This document shows positions 5,830 through 5,862 of a DNA stretch of 5,862 nt, piece after piece. A model generated the notes under the pieces. It searched no databases. It saw only the letters and a program-made list of their open reading frames with translations, and was not told where the DNA came from. The DNA comes from Peptococcaceae bacterium UBA7185 (GTDB lineage: Bacteria; Bacillota; Peptococcia; Peptococcales; Peptococcaceae). Every line of letters starts with the position of its first letter. Within the stretch, counting starts at the first letter, position 1. The position numbers were made by a program, and so were the translations under genes. The stretch is taken from assembly GCA_002491065.1 (NCBI GenBank), contig DKVF01000080.1, positions 1 through 5,862 on the forward strand. Reading direction: 5' to 3'.

Positions 5830-5858
5830 TTGTAATTCACAAAATATTCCGGTATAAT
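5830..5858 (+). promoter_or_regulatory. Outward (rightward) sigma-A-like promoter
   Basis: TTGTAA (5830-5835), a 17-bp spacer and a perfect TATAAT (5853-5858) direct transcription out of the window to the right. AGGAAAAT at 5820-5827 precedes the -35 as in the other two promoters of this type. The gene served lies beyond the window. Confidence 0.7.
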
Positions 5859-5862
5859 TGGT

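Larger units (their letters stand above)
5801..5860 (+). repeat. Right copy of the long inverted repeat
   Basis: It matches the reverse complement of 1-60 at 54 of 60 bases without gaps. The similarity continues weakly inward to about 5770 with one gap. It contains the outward promoter and the perfect TGTCGAA box. The two extra bases at 5861-5862 (GT) show that the window continues beyond the matched part on this side. Confidence 0.85.

Noticed and set aside
5619..5840. A minus-strand gene of 73 codons.
   Set aside because: Its start lies inside the inverted repeat over the opposite-facing promoter, with no ribosome site and an implausible composition.

Overview
The window looks like part of an anaerobic Bacillota (Firmicutes) chromosome, most likely of the Clostridia or a related class. 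The evidence is purine-rich GGAGG-type ribosome binding sites, sigma-A-like TATAAT promoters, moderate-to-low G+C, and several exported copper-amine-oxidase-N-terminal ('stalk') domain proteins next to a TolC-family protein. A perfect Spo0A-type box (TGTCGAA) at the right end also fits an endospore-former lineage. Genus and species cannot be read from the sequence.

The layout is nearly mirror-symmetric. The two ends (1-60 and 5801-5860) are near-identical copies in inverted orientation, 54 of 60 bases matching by eye. Each carries an outward-facing promoter (TTGTAA, 17 bp, TATAAT) with a TGTCGAA-like box upstream, so both serve genes outside the window. Inside these ends are four inward-facing genes in two convergent pairs. 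On the left, a 393-base leader with a good promoter leads into two tandem plus-strand paralogues (394-1800 and 1866-3356). Both encode secreted proteins with a signal peptide, an N-terminal stalk domain and a long beta-rich C-terminal region that I do not recognise. On the right, the minus strand carries a short secreted stalk-domain protein (5451-4987) and then a TolC-family protein (4868-3564). The pairs meet at 3357-3563, which holds one rho-independent terminator for each strand.

The TolC-like gene has its own extended -10 promoter and a perfect 18-bp palindrome (ATTGACTG, 2 bp, CAGTCAAT) just downstream of the predicted transcription start. This is the form and position expected of a TetR-type repressor operator. 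Its TTG start codon, preceded by AAAGGA, gives a standard signal peptide; the longer ATG reading would translate the operator. The protein keeps both TolC-type helical repeats but seems to lack the outer-membrane beta strands, which suits a monoderm cell.

All four products carry export signals, so the locus is an envelope or secreted module. A joint role is inference: perhaps cell-wall-associated stalk proteins together with a helical TolC-like channel or spacer of an efflux system whose inner-membrane parts lie elsewhere. No transposase, integrase, tRNA, rRNA or CRISPR array was seen. The clearest leads are the inverted, promoter-bearing ends, the shared promoter architecture (AGGAAAAT, -35, GGTATAAT at identical spacing in three promoters), the operator, the barrel-less TolC-like protein and the paralogous stalk fusion family.
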